A stretch of DNA of 64,000 nt, from contig NTMA01000094.1 of NCBI GenBank assembly GCA_002917075.1, forward strand, positions 62,001-126,000, given 5' to 3'. The stretch is from Hawksworthiomyces lignivorus. Its lineage: Eukaryota > Ascomycota > Sordariomycetes > Ophiostomatales > Ophiostomataceae. The position numbers and the translations under genes were made by a program. The notes under the pieces were generated by a model that searched no databases, was not told the DNA's origin, and was given only the letters and a program-made list of their open reading frames with translations. Below are positions 45,249-58,220 of the stretch, piece by piece; positions within the stretch are counted from its first letter, which is position 1, and every line of letters starts with the position of its first letter.

Positions 45249-46014
45249 CGTTCATGATATACCGTTGAGGTCGTAACTAGGCAAGAAGAGTCAACGTTGT
45301 TGCAAAGTAGCAACAGAATACTGGGTCATTGCTGGTTGCAAAAATGTGTGTTTTCTTGAGGACGACGCTGCTTGGATTTTTATGTTATTTTTCGAATCCA
45401 CAGCAACTATAGTTCCTTTCTATCTCGATTCTTTTAATAGTGTCTCGTGTCCCAGTTGGTACTAGTCCTCAGACTGGGGATGTGGGGAGAAATCTGGGGA
45501 GGTGACTTGTAAGTGCCGTAATGCCGGTACTTGTGCTGTGATTGGCTAAACAAGAAAACTAGGATGATGAGCCTCGCACATCGCCAATTTTCCGTGACCG
45601 GAATGGGCCAACTTCTTCGTCTCAGTGACCTGCCGATGCACCGGATAATGATGATTGATTGGTCAGTGAAGTCAGTATTGGAGTAAATGGAGGTATAAAT
45701 CCACTTAATGAAAGACCGTAGGACCGGATGCTTTCTTTTTATTGGGAACTTGTCACCCTATGCCATGGAGAAGATGGTGCTTGTGTCCCGCCAAAGTTAT
45801 GACTTGTGGTAAGCTTTCTTGGCTGTAGAGAGATGGCCGGCTTCGGATGGCCTATCTATAATGGCATGCATACTTAAAGAAAGCAATATTTGGAGTGTGG
45901 TTCAGGGAAAAGGAAGTATGGCCCTACTAGGATTCTGTTGTTTTCGACGCCTAACCTCACTACATACTCCTTGCACGTCTAATATTTCCATCTCTAAACT
46001 GACGCTCTCTTACC
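45249..46014. promoter_or_regulatory. Divergent promoter between MFS carrier and enolase-superfamily dehydratase
   Basis: 766 bases shared by both genes. Several CGG and CCG triplets are present near 45530-45650, but no clear spaced pair was identified. A short ORF at 45819-46070 overlaps the dehydratase start in another frame and is not supported. Confidence 0.45.
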
Positions 46015-47656
46015 ATGTCACCAAGTATTGTAAATGGAGCCACAGAGGCAGCTCACCTGTCTATCTATGACGTCCAAATCGTGGGAGTCGAGACCTATGG
46101 TGCGTGTTGTTGGCGGATTTCTGTGCACATTTGACTCTTGCGCATGACCATAGAAAGCCATGCTCACCTGACGCATTCACTACTAGACTTGCGATTCCCT
46201 ACCAGCTTAGACGCATCTGGCTCAGATGCCATGAATCCCGCTGGAGACTATAGTGCAGCCCACGTTCGCCTCAAGACAAATACTCATCTCACTGGACATG
46301 GCATCTCGTTTACCATCGGCCGAGGCAACGACCTTTGTACAGCAGCTGCTCGCCAGATTGGAGAGCGGCTTATCGGCAAGACCCTCGGCGAGCTCACGAA
46401 GGACATGGGCAAGACGTGGCGGTATCTCGTTGCAGACTCTCAGCTCCGGTGGGTGGGTCCCGAGAAGGGCATCATACATCTAGGCCTGAGTTCGTGCGTC
46501 AACGCTCTCTGGGATCTGTGGGGTAGATTTCTGGAAAAGCCGCTCTGGAAGCTCGTATGCGACATGAGCCCCGAGGAATTTGTGAGATGCATCGACTTCC
46601 GGTACATCCAGGATGCCATTACACCAGAAGAAGCGGTTGCTTTGTTGCAGAAGATGGTCCCCAGCAAGGAAGAGCGACTTAAGGACGCACACAAGAACGA
46701 AGCCGTCCCTGCATACACAACTCAGGCAGGGTGGTTGGGGTTTACAGACGAGAGAATGAAAGAACTGATCCAGCAAAGCCTCGATGCTGGCATGGACAAG
46801 TTCAAGCTGAAGGTTGGCGGAAATGTCGCAGATGACCTACGCCGCCTCAAAATCGCACGCGACATTATCGGTCCTGACCGCATACTCATGATTGATGCAA
46901 ACCAGGTCTGGACCGTGCCAGAAGCCATTGAAATCATGCAAAAATTTGTCCCGTTCAAGCCTTTGTAAGTTTTATACCATATCTAGCTCTATTTTCCATG
47001 CCGGAGTTCACACCATGGGGTGAGATACATAGCTAATATACGTTGTCCGGCAGGTTCATCGAAGAACCAACTTCCCCGGATGACATACTGGGCCACGCGG
47101 CGATCAGGAAATCATTGAAACCTTACGGAGTCGGAGTTGCAACTGGCGAGCACTGTCAAAATCGTATTATTTTTAAGCAGCTCCTCCAGGCCGAAGCGAT
47201 TGACTACTGCCAGATTGACGCATGTCGATTAGGCGGCGTCAATGAAGTTCTGGCGGTTTTGTTAATGGCCAAGAAGTGAGAAAACTCTTCTTCTAACCTC
47301 CCTTCCTTCTCCCGGGGGTAGTGTATGTAACATCGTGCTAATAATTCTCTGCTAGGTTCAACATTCCCGTAGTCCCTCATAGCGGAGGTATCGGTCTGAA
47401 CGAATATACGCAACACTTGGCACTTCTGAACTATGTCTGTGTCTCGGGTCAGAAGAGCCTCCTAGAACACATAAACTCTTTTAGCCAGGTGCTTAAAAAC
47501 CCGGTTCAGATGGAAAATGGTTATTTTCTCACTCCATGGGAAGTTGGATACAGCGTGGAATACAAGCCTGAAGCAATTGCCACGTATGAGTATCCGAGTG
47601 GCACGTTCTGGCAAAGTGAGCAGGGCCAGAAAATCATAAATGGACCAAACTTGTAA
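46015..47656 (+). CDS. Enolase-superfamily sugar-acid dehydratase (L-fuconate dehydratase-like)
   Basis: Four exons, 46015-46099, 46187-46964, 47054-47275 and 47356-47656, give 461 residues. Splicing yields [21 protein letters not shown], the distinctive start of the fuconate-dehydratase group. The mandelate-racemase-type site is visible: Lys in KFKLKVGG (about 235), metal ligands Asp in MIDANQ (about 263), Glu in FIEEP (about 290) and Glu in TGEHCQNR (about 318), and the catalytic His in VPHSGGIGL (about 370). The enzyme class removes water from six-carbon acid sugars to 2-keto-3-deoxy acids. No aldolase or sugar dehydrogenase is nearby, so the pathway is incomplete in this window. Confidence 0.9.
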
Positions 47657-47764
47657 ATTAGTATGGCTTCTGCACTGAGGTAGAATTTTGTGTTTTTCTT
47701 TTTGCAGACGTCTTATGTACTAATATATATAGAGTGCTGTTTCTAACCTAGTTGCGACTTCTGT

Positions 47765-50072
47765 CTACACTGACGGAAAGAGGCTCTGAAATAATGTATC
47801 ATCATCGAACCATCCATCAAATAAATGAAGTTGGCATTCAATGTCATCACATTGTCCCATAAACGTAGATGTTTCCATCCCGGCTGATGGCATCACATTG
47901 AGGACTTCTCGTTCTCCACCGAAGATGCTGTTATCTGCAGAAAATTCTGACACAGACAGGGGAAGAGTCCTAGAGACTCTATCTTGCCCTTGGGAAAGTG
48001 TGTAGCCGAACCCTACCCTGCGGTCGCCAACTGAGAATGTCTCATGCAGTGCGGGTGAAAAGGTCACTCCATTTCCCTCAGCCGCATTTTTAGCTCGCAG
48101 AGGGCGTTTTGGCCGATCAGGCCTTGACTGGCTATTAACCGACATCTGGCTCTCTTGGCCGTCAACGCTATCTGGCAGGCTCGATGCTGCGAGCTGGAAG
48201 ATGTCATGATAAAAATTCGCATGCCAATACGTTTGGCCGAGCTGCTTTAAGATTCCTATGCAAACATTGAAGCGCTTCTTTGACAGCTCGTAGCTACTCA
48301 TATCTGCAGCGTGGCGCATCGACTGCATTTGTACTATGAGTGCTGGCAGAATTACAGTAACACTGTCAGGAGCGATATTAGAAACTGACAAATTTATACT
48401 GGCTGGAAATATCACACGGCATAGGTAATTCATACCTTTGTGTTGGCAAGTATTTCACCAAATCCAATTGCAGAAGCTCTTCAAGTAGCTCTGTAGAATC
48501 AGTCGCGACTGTTCGTGCGTCAATCGATGGTGGTCTAGAGGCGTCCACTCGATCTTTGTCCATTGTACTACTTGATTGCAAGACCGTAATCAAGACAACA
48601 CTAGAGAATATTGTGAATCTCAAGCTATTGACATTGTGAAGGAGAGTGAAATATGCTCACTTGTACATCAGATGAAGTAATGTCCTATATAAGAGAGGAA
48701 CACTGCCATTTATGGGAGTGACAGAGCTATCGCTGTCTCGGCGGGAAGCAGGGCTGAGATTTGCTGACCACGTTCGCAAAGTCGATTCACATACTGAAAT
48801 CTGGTTTCTCAACGATTCAGGCGCGACATACGGTAGGGATAAGACACCCTCGATGTAGTAGCAAAGCTTGACCAAATCGGCGAACATTGCTTTTATTGCG
48901 AGATCGTCTTCAGTGTCTTGGTCTTCATCGAGGTCTGAGGCTGTTGGAAGGGGGACGCTGCAGTCTAAGCTATTAATGTGCATAGGCCGGCTCGTTCCAA
49001 GAGAGATGAGTCTGTCTCTCACTAGGCAACACCACCAAATTCTCCCCCATAGCTTTCGTTCAGGAATTTGCCCGCAGTCTCGGTGCAACCCTGCACCTTG
49101 GACCAAGCCAATTGCTTGATGGGCCCAGTACCAAGTGTGCTTTTGCTCTGCGATAGAAGGATAGTAGTGGCTCATGAGCAGCAGGGCTTGGATTGTCACA
49201 ATATCGTCAGACTCGAAATCAAATTGATGGAGGTACTGTTGGTGTGATATTAGCGATACACATAAATGTGATGAGCGAAAAGAAATACAAATAGCTAGGA
49301 TGTCAAAGTGTTCACAGACAATTACTTACGCGTGCCCGAGTGTGGAAGCAGCTTCGTGCTTGCCGCCGAGAAGAAAACTTCATTTCCTGAATGTGGTCCA
49401 TCGGGATAGACTGAATCGTGGCAGTTAGTAAATTAAAGCAGGCTTGGCAAAAAGGATCAGGCGAAGTGTTGGGCATACGGCCACCGCAATAAAGACTATC
49501 GCCTGGAGAAGCAACAAGCTTGGTCCCTTTCCCTGATAGAGGGCAACTTCTGAACTTTGTTTGTAAATGGCTAAGAACGAAGGCCGATCGATGACGGGGA
49601 AAAATGGATGGAAGACCCTAAAGTACGTAGAGACGCATTCATCTAAGATATGCTTCGGAGGCAAGTCAAAGGCGCCCTTGAGCTTCAGAAAGCGCATGTC
49701 GTCAGTGAATGCATTCGGGCTGTTGCCGTGAAAATCTGCCGCTTCGTCGCGAGGCACAATTGGCAGAATTAGCCCCCGTCTTTTACTCGAGGAAAGTGGC
49801 TGAGATCGACCACCGAGAGCAATGTTGCGGACGAATGCGTAATGAGGCATCTGGTGGCGCAGAACATGCTCGGGAAAATCGATGCGCGGCTCTGGGATTG
49901 CATTGGAAACATCTTGCATGCGGATCCTGCTCCGGCGTTTCTTCTTCGGCTCAATCACGCATTGGAAACCGTCGACTTTGCATTTGGAGCAGGGGAGACC
50001 GACGTCGCTAGCATCACAGCGCGTTTTACGCGCATGACACGATGAGCAGGCCTTGGCTGCTCGTTTTACCAT
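47765..50072 (-). CDS. Zn2Cys6 transcription factor, CTF1/cutinase-regulator-like
   Basis: Five exons, 50072-49479, 49410-49330, 49235-48661, 48600-48436 and 48362-47765, give 670 residues; an in-frame ATG at 50117 would add 15. The zinc cluster CSSCHARKTRCDASDVGLPC-SKC is followed by a basic stretch KKKRRSR. The middle domain contains STYFRVFHPFFPVIDR, LLLMSHYY, AHQAIGLVQGAGLHRDCG and KLWGRIWWCCLVRDRL, which resemble the CTF1-alpha/beta group that controls fatty-acid or cutin genes. Intron 3 has two frame-compatible acceptors; the one giving a 60-base intron was chosen. The gene is divergent from a sugar carrier 1.9 kb away. Confidence 0.87.
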
Positions 50073-51957
50073 CTTGGTATCGTCGTGATAAATATAATAT
50101 CTTGCAGCATTTGGCATATGCGCAATGCGCTTCCGTACGCAAATGGCTGGGGTTAACAACACGCGGTGTCATGTGTTCATTCCTCGACTCCGCCTTTGGT
50201 GAGGGGATCCAAAAAAAAACGGTAGTAATTACTCCGTATTCCGAATAAACACTCCAGATCAAGGCACTACTAGTGCCACACGGTCCAGTGTCCTCGGTAG
50301 CAGCTGTGCCCACCATCTACAAGTCTGCTTAGCTCCAAATAGACAAGCCCATATTACAGAGGTCGCAGCCACTCGATGCCGGAGCTCGCAGCACTAGTTA
50401 TCTTACGTGCCAAGTAAAGTGGACCATATCTGCTGGTGGCCGGTGAGGAGTACTGCAGAGGGAAATCTCAAGTCTCATTCATCGTATTAGTCCTCATGGG
50501 CGAACGGCTTTCATATTTAAAATTTTAATTTCACATTCTTATACTTCGAGAACTTTTGCCCTGCAACTAAGCTCCTCGAAGTCGACCATACTTTCCACAA
50601 CTGTCGCTGGCTGGTTCGTGTGGCACGGTTGAACGAGCCTGAACTTGCAATGTCTTTATTACTGGTAGCGAATCGCAGCGAACGGTGTCGTTGCATCATT
50701 TTCCCCCTTTGAATGACTTTTGCAGCCCATAGATAGAATAAATAGAACTTGCAAAGTGACCAGCTCTATATCGTATCTACTAAGAGTTGACTATTTGCAA
50801 ATCGCATAGCCAGACTTCGCGGGAGCCATATTGTAAAGATGCAGTCTCGCGGTCACTTTGCAATCTCAAGTTTCCTATTATAGCAAACCTTAGATTACAT
50901 ATATTTAGCAAAATCATAATGCGTGTCAGTCGTCCGTATCCTACTAAATTGCTCTAGTAAGGTCTATTTAACATGTTTCACGGCGACCTACACTGCAGCC
51001 ACGCCTCACCGCAGGTCTTTTGATCGTGCGACAAGGGCCAAGCATGCACCAATTAGGTTGAGCTACACTTCATTTCGATTTTGTTGTAAAAGGCTACAAA
51101 ACCCAGTGCTTTCTAAGGATCTCGTCGATTTATTATATCTGTCGTCCTGTCATAGTTTGACATCTCTTGCACTAGTTAATTCCCAAGTACAATACAAATT
51201 TGGTAGTATTTTAACTTGTAATAAGTAGCTAGAGCGTTGAAACCCGTAGTTAACATTAATATCTCAGTTAAGCTTTTCTAGTTGCTGCGAATTAAAAGAA
51301 AATAAAAAATAATAAAAAAATAAAAAAAGTAAAGAGAGAAAGACGACTTGTCACTCGTCATATTAGCCGTACCAAGATGATGATCTCAAGTTACATATGA
51401 GCTCACGTATTCAAGAGCTCGCTTCAGGAAGCCAATCATAGCTAAGTTTACGGCGCATCGGCAACTGAGCAAGATCCCTGTAAGGCAAAGAAGCGGGTCA
51501 GTTTAGGAAACAGACAAACAACTGGCCAATTACAATGACTGCTTCGGGCTTTCGGCACTGTTGCGTTCAATAGCACCTCAACCAAAGCCAATTTACCAGA
51601 GCAGCCTCATCCGTTCTATGCGTATGTATGCTTGATATATGCTGGACGAATCTTCACGTCCGTCTCAACCCCGGATTTCGGACCCGCCATCCCCTCAATT
51701 TGCTATTACTGGGGGTTTTGTGGGGTAGATTCCATCGCTCTAGGACGTTGCAAACACGCCCAAAGTGCGGTACCAGCAGACCCTCTTAAAGAATAGGGGA
51801 CATCTGTGTGATGGACTGGGGAAGTATATAAAGAGACAGAAGGCAAACATATCACACGATCGCATATATTGTATGCGAACTATTGCCCTGATCTCAGTTC
51901 CAACATATCCATAAATATTAAACCTCTCTTTCCTTATTGACTATCTAGGAAGGCAAA
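50073..51957. promoter_or_regulatory. Divergent 1.9-kb promoter region, TATA box for the sugar carrier
   Basis: No gene. TATATAAA at 51825-51832 lies about 126 bases before the carrier start. An A-rich run occurs at about 51295-51345. CGG-N4-CGG is present at 51672-51681. Confidence 0.5.
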
Positions 51958-53726
51958 ATGGTTTATCTTGGGCTACAAGGCAAAAGCCTTTTAGCTGGCA
52001 TCACTGCCGCATCTGGAATGGGGTTTGTCCTCATTGGTATGTGCCTTGTGCGACACAATGCAATCGCCACAGATGATATAAACTTTTAACGATCTTTTAG
52101 GCTTTGATAACGGTTTGATGGGTAGTATATTGACTTCTCCGGCCTTTGTCTCTACATTCAACCTAGACTCCAATATTGAAGGTCTAGTAACAGCTATTTT
52201 CATGATTGGCTGCTTCACTGGAGCAATGACTACAGCTATTTATGGATCCCGCTTCGGCCGTCGTTTCCTAGCGCACATAGGCACGGCGATCTTATGTGCG
52301 GGAGCAGTTATTCAGAGTTCGAGCTACCATGTTGGACAACTAATGGCTGGACGAATTGTTGCAGGTGTTGGTCTCGGCCTCGTGGCGAGTAATGTAGCGA
52401 TCTGGCAGTCAGAGACAGCGCCGCCAAATTATCGCGGTACTCTAGTAGCTTGCTCACTCAGTTTTCTGATTGTTGGCCAGCTTCTGGCATACTGGCTAGA
52501 ATACGGAGTAACAAACTACTCAACCGACTTCTCGTGGCGCTTTCCTATGGCCTTCCAGTCCGTCGTGGCACTTCTGATGAGTTTGTTACTGGCGTTCATG
52601 CCCGAATGTAAGTCTGTCACTAAAATACTGTAGATCAACTTAGAAATTCCTTCTGACACTTCATCAACATAATACAGCTCCTCGTTATCTGGTGGTGAAA
52701 GAGCGAATTGAGGAAGCTACCTTGGTTTTCCAATCTCTTAAGCCAAATGAAGATGCCAACACAATCGCCCAGGAAGTGGCAGACATTCGTCAAGCCATAC
52801 TTCTCGAGGCCCATGCTCAAAAGGGGTGGCGTGATCTCTTCAAAAAAGACCAAATTAAATCCCGACGTCGCGTCATAATCGCTTGTGGTATATACCTAAT
52901 GCAAGATTTTAGCGGCGGTACACCGGTAAACATTGGCCTTCAGTGTCTTTGAATCTGTTTATTGTACATGCTAATTGCTTGCAAGATCGCTTACTACACG
53001 ACTTACATATTCCAAAACTCGGTGGGCTTCAGTCGTCACATGGCCCTTTTGATGTCAGGGTTTCTGCAGCTGTGGTTCCTTATTTCCTCGTTAGGAACTC
53101 TGTACTTCATCGAAAAGTTTGGGCGTCGTATCTGCTTCATGGCCTCTGCTGCTTCCATGGCGGTTGTGATGCTCATAATTGCTATCATGTTGGAAATCAA
53201 TACGACAACGTCTGGAATTGTGGCTGCTGTCATGATCTTCGCATATCAAACAGTCTATACCTGGGGATGGATGGCTGGAGTTTGGGTGCGTTGAATAGGA
53301 TCTTTTCAAAAGCTTGATGTATGCTCTTCCACTAACACGTGTCTGCAGACATACGGTCCGGAAATCCTTCCCCTCGAATACCGCTCTATCGGCTTTGGTC
53401 TAGCCAACTCGACTCTTTGGATTTTCGCCTTTGCCGTCACTATGTTCATTCCACCCGCAGTAACCAACATTGGTTGGAAAATATACATTATATTCGCAGT
53501 CTTTAACCTCTCCTACGTGCCCATTGTTTATTTCTTCTTTCCTGAGACAAGCGGTTTAACGTTAGAGACGATTAATCTTGCATTTATGGACGATGTAAAG
53601 GGCCCTGTAAAGCGGGCGGCTGAGATTCAAAAAGCACTGAAGGCTGGTATGCACATTAACCTTGCTCAGGAAGTATCTACAAAAATGGAGATTGACGAGG
53701 CGGTTGATACTGCCGACTTGGCATAA
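51958..53726 (+). CDS. MFS sugar transporter (SP family)
   Basis: Five exons, 51958-52036, 52101-52607, 52678-52925, 52986-53285 and 53349-53726, give 503 residues. Sugar-porter hallmarks appear in order: GFDNGLMGSI across intron 1, GSRFGRRF after membrane segment 2, ESPRYLV across intron 2, QDFSGGTPIAYYT across intron 3, a second GRR in KFGRRI, YGPEILPLEYRS after intron 4, and FFPETSGLTLE after segment 12. The family is sugar:proton symporters of the plasma membrane. Its divergent partner is the CTF1-like regulator. Sugar specificity cannot be read. Confidence 0.93.
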
Positions 53727-54216
53727 AAGCTCTTCAGCAGAAAGCTTGAGGCAATATAAAGTGAGACAGGAACTTACTCAATGGACATGTATTTATATCT
53801 ATATATTGGCACCATATATTAGCACTAGTCACAAGATCTTCGGTTCTGTTGAAGACTTATTTTTGAGAGTCCATCAGTAGTTAAGTTTAGCGGACACGGT
53901 ATCGCTATACATGTAAGGTCACATTAATTGCCGGGAAGCAATAGATTAAAGGGCAGTTTGGCCTATGTGAACCTTACGAGGGTGGCCTTGCACCAAAAGT
54001 ATGCAAGACAAGTAACTCTATATCGTGGCGAACGTGATCAAGCAATCTTATTGTACCGGACTGCTTGTCCATCTCAGATAAGAGTAAGCGGCGGGTGAAT
54101 TTAATTGCCCTGATCTGAAAGACACAAAAAGAGACCCTGAGCATCTTCTGAAGCATTGCGGATAGCTGGAATAACATTACAATGTAAAATTTTCGCATTT
54201 GCGTTTTACTATGATG
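53727..54216. other. Intergenic, convergent 3' ends
   Basis: No gene; short ORFs only. Confidence 0.55.
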
Positions 54217-55602
54217 CTATATGATGTTTAGGATCTCACCTTCGTCGAATCCCCACTCCACTTCCAGATCCTTCAATCTCCATAAAGCCCCCCAGCCGGT
54301 CGCGCGGTCAATTATCTTGAACAGCTTAGCTATCTCCAGCCGTTCTGTCAAGTGAGTAAAGAGTCTACCTGCGATATAGAGCGGCTGTATAGCATTGACC
54401 CAGTTCCCAATATGAGGGTTGGTGTGAGAAATGCCACATACACGACGAGCATGCCAGACCGCGGAACCCTCTGTGCCGGCTAGAATGTGCTCAGGTGGCA
54501 TCATTTCAAGCATAAGTATGCACGCAGTGTGGTACAGCTGATTGCTCGATATGGCAGCCCAGTGTGAAAAGAGAATAGTGGGAAATATTTGATCGCCAGC
54601 TGACTCGACGTCAAGAACTGGTATCAATGCCTCTGGACGATCCCTGTACCAGAGCTCTAGCTCCCTCCAAAGCAGATCCCAGCGTTTGGTCAAAGGCCTG
54701 TTGTCTTTGGGATCTGGTTCGCCCATTTCAAGAATACGGTTCCTGCGGAACTGAAAATGGCAGACTTTGGTGCAGAGGTAGACAGCCCAATGAGCATACA
54801 CGCCTGGAGATTTCCTGCTATGAGCCTGAAAAAGTTGTCGGATCTCATCATCTGCAATGCTTGGCTCCACGTCGGTGCTGTAACCCAGCGGAGTCCACTT
54901 ATCTAGCGGCAGAATAGTTGTTTCGGCCCCATCAGACATAATTGCACTGCACAGTTCCATTCTCGCGTAGCACCAAAAAACCGCTTGACCGAGGCCGGGG
55001 GAGAAGCCGTGAACTCCAAAGAACTCAAAGAGAGCAGCACATCCTTCTAGATGCCGCCGCCAGTCTTTTGATCGCCCTACCATGAGCTCAAACACTGCTA
55101 GTATGCACGCCGTGACAAGCGTGTTGGGGTCTTTGGCTTGGAGGCCGGGGGAAAGGCGACGGATGCTCTCTTGATACAGCTCCAGGCTATCGAAGGTATT
55201 TTGCGAACAAGAAGTTCTCTCCATATGCCGGGCTGAAAATGCTAGCATCGCATAAAGAAGCGCAGGTGAATTTTGGGCCAAAAGTGGTACTTTTGTTTGA
55301 AAATGCACATCTTCATCGAATTTGTCAAGGTGTGACGCGCATTGTGCGACCCAGTTCTGGAGATAACCTGCTAATCTCACATTGGGAATCGAGATAGCCG
55401 AGAAATCAAAGACCCCCTGTTCCGTGGCTACGGCATCGGTCTCCCTAGCCTCTGATGTACTGTTGTTGTTGGGGCTTAGACCAGACAGACCAGAAAATAC
55501 AACATACCGAAGCTCTTCTTGCAGCTCGAGGAAACGAGGGTCCGCCCATAAATTATCGTACCCCAGGCCGGCAGTGGAAGCTAGGAAATCGTCATCATCC
55601 AT
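54217..55602 (-). CDS. Fungal transcription-factor-domain protein without zinc cluster
   Basis: Single exon of 461 residues starting at an ATG (55602). The sequence shows the Fungal_trans_2-type middle region: YLQNWVAQCASHLDKFDEDVHF, LLYAMLAFSARHMER, LYQESIRRLSP, DWRRHLEGCAALFEFFG and AVFWCYARMELCSAIM. No cysteine cluster or basic region precedes it, and none is found in the 680 bases upstream on this strand. It may be a natural zinc-cluster-less regulator acting by dimerisation, or a gene that lost its first exon. It is divergent from a complete Zn2Cys6 gene. Confidence 0.85.
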   Translation of the reverse strand: MDDDDFLASTAGLGYDNLWADPRFLELQEELRYVVFSGLSGLSPNNNSTSEARETDAVATEQGVFDFSAISIPNVRLAGYLQNWVAQCASHLDKFDEDVHFQTKVPLLAQNSPALLYAMLAFSARHMERTSCSQNTFDSLELYQESIRRLSPGLQAKDPNTLVTACILAVFELMVGRSKDWRRHLEGCAALFEFFGVHGFSPGLGQAVFWCYARMELCSAIMSDGAETTILPLDKWTPLGYSTDVEPSIADDEIRQLFQAHSRKSPGVYAHWAVYLCTKVCHFQFRRNRILEMGEPDPKDNRPLTKRWDLLWRELELWYRDRPEALIPVLDVESAGDQIFPTILFSHWAAISSNQLYHTACILMLEMMPPEHILAGTEGSAVWHARRVCGISHTNPHIGNWVNAIQPLYIAGRLFTHLTERLEIAKLFKIIDRATGWGALWRLKDLEVEWGFDEGEILNII

Positions 55603-56279
55603 CTCTAGACTCTAGATATTTGTTAATATGCGCTGTAGTCCATTTATATGGCTTGGTTCCATTTTTGTGATTTGTTCTGAAATATGGCCGGCATTTGTTG
55701 TTCGCTACTGATTTGGAGTAGCAAAATTGCGCCAGGACTGCAACTAAGCTGGATGAAAGAAAAGTAGAAGACCAGAGCTGGTAGTTGGATAATCAAGTGC
55801 GGTATGGAGCTCCGACCACGCATGGGTACAAGCGCCGCGTTACGGAGAGGACTATCCACTAAAGATTCATAGTCAAACACGTTAATGTATTTTTTTTTTA
55901 AAAAGAAAGAAAGAAAGAAATAAAGAAAGAAAAATGGACATCACGACATCGAAAACAAACTATTCCCTTATTGGCATATAGCTCGTCTACAGCGGAGAAG
56001 CTAATACGGACTTGTGCAAGAAAATGCGGAGAAACAATTATTTCCGGAGCGTTAAAATTGATCGAGTCTGTTCCTTTCTAGAAAAACTATCGCGCTACTT
56101 TGCCATCTCGTGGGTCAGTCGTTTCGTGCAAACTCCTTAGGCCGGTGTTTGCATAGCCGCTAGCTCGTTATGAACGTACGCTCGGTACGGTTTTCAATTT
56201 TTGGCTGTGGACCTTTCCGAACTGGAATGGGGATGCAGATGCAGCATCCTTTGATGAATTGAACCGACCTCATGGAACA
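55603..56279. promoter_or_regulatory. Divergent promoter between two regulator genes, GAAA microsatellite
   Basis: 677 bases. A (GAAA)n-type purine tract covers about 55899-55932. No spaced CGG pair recognised. Confidence 0.5.
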
Positions 56280-58220
56280 ATGCCCGCAGTTCGAGTGATA
56301 TCAGAAGATAAGAGGCGGTCGCGGACTGGTTGTCTTCAGTGCCGAAGACGTCACCGAAAATGTAGGACAGCTCTGTGTTCCAGGATGCATCTGCCTCTTC
56401 AACGAAAGGAACAGAGCAGTTGATACGCAAAGAGACAAGTGACGCAGAACTTCTCTCTTGTGTATTCGACTCCGTTTCTTCGATTTAACGCTAGAATAGG
56501 CTGACCATGTAAACTCTAAGGTGACGAGAAAAAGCCGAGATGCAACAACTGCACAACAAGACGCGTTGTTTGTGCATACCAGGACTGGAAATTCGTCTCC
56601 CAGCGGTCATCTGTTGCCGTCTCATCCCGTGAATCTGATGGCAATAGGTCAGCTGCAGGAGGAGAAACTGATAATGGAAGCGTATGCTTGGCTAATATAT
56701 CTCATAGTCTTGCTGAGATGATTATGGAGTAGCATGCTGACGAAATCCCTATTTGCATAGGACTGCGTATTTTCCAGATCTCCAGATTTTGAAGCAGCAA
56801 CTATCACAGACTCGACTGAGACATGGGCCGGATCAAATATCAGCCTCCCTCTACATCATCAGAGAGGCTCAGAAGATTGCACTCCCCCTTCTGAGTTATC
56901 TCAAGGCGCTCAAGCTAAGAACGATGTAGCATCTTCACAACGCAGCAGAACGACAGCTAATGACTTCAAATTACAACATCCTTCGGGATTGCTGGCACCT
57001 ATTTTAAAACATTTTAGATACAAGGTAGTCCCGTGGATCGATTCGAATGCACCCAGATCCTCCTTCGGAACGGACCTGCTTGGCCTGGCACAAAGTCACC
57101 CGATTCTTATGGACGCTATCGCTCGGATAGTTGCCAGCCACGACAATAGCCTTGCAGAACATGTTGAAGCCTGGAGAAGACTACAGAACCATACGACAGG
57201 AATTTCAAGTGAAGCGCTCTCACTTACAGATTCCTGGATTGCTAATATTTTACATTGTATGCTGTCTTTGCAGGCGCTATTAAAGTTGCCTCCCTCTTCT
57301 TGGCACAACACTGAATTTTCAATTGCGGATACATGCTATGACGACCATGGCCTCGCACATCTACCACAGCCGCTTCAGGCGTTGGCGCGCTTTCACATAA
57401 AAATTGGCATGTATCATCGAAGTGAACTTACTCTAGTATATACGCGTTTGTTGCTAATGCAGGCTTCGTAATAGACCTTAGCGCTGCCTTGCTGTTTCGC
57501 AAAGCTCCCAGGGCCAATATACCAATTTCTACACTGGTAGCGGTGCCAGAAACAAGCATCTCCCCACAGATTTTCTATGACGCTTGTCTATTGCAGCTCG
57601 CTACATGTTTGTCACTATGTCAACTAGAGCTCGCTAAGCAATCAAAGGAAATGGGAAATCCAGTATGCGACAGCAGAGGTGCCCCAAATCTGTCGACGCA
57701 ATCATGGCTACTCTTGTGGACCCGGTGTATCGACTGGTATGAAGCTCGCCAGCCCGCGATGGTACCAATTTTGATGACCGTTAACCTCCTGCACGAGAAT
57801 ACGTCCATCACAGAGCAGCTAACCTCGGCGTTTCCAACTGAATTGTACACAAGCGTGCTCGCTCTCCAGACCAACATAATCATCCACCTGACATTCGCCT
57901 TGGTGCTCGCATACAAACCCCGCCTTTTGAATCTGACGTGTCGTCTGCCGAAATTGCTCTCTAAGAGCTGGCACAGGCAGAAAATTGCCGCAATCGCTGT
58001 CCAAAACAAATTTCCTGAGCAGTGGGATCCGATCGTAATAGCTGCTCTTCTCTGGGTCGCAAAAGACATGACGCATCCTCTACAACAAGAAGCTCTTGTC
58101 AAGTGTTTCCAATATATTACAAACTCTGTTGGAATTGACCTTGGAGAAGAATTGACCAAACTACAATCCCATTGGCAGTCCTTCTCTCAAGTCGATATGT
58201 CACATCATAGTACGCGATGA
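56280..58220 (+). CDS. Zn2Cys6 transcription factor
   Basis: Four exons, 56280-56361, 56521-56681, 56761-57421 and 57463-58220, give 553 residues. The zinc cluster is split inside its third cysteine codon: RRSRTGCLQCRRRHRK before the intron, and a completed Cys then GDEKKPRCNNCTTRRVVC after it. The middle domain has ARIVASHD and FVIDLSAALLFRKAPRA across the last intron, and the C-terminal half reads as the usual helical region. The last intron (41 bases, GTGAAC donor) is the least certain join. The alternative is a reading frame broken at the TAA near 57469. It is probably a local regulator for one of the carriers nearby. Confidence 0.83.
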
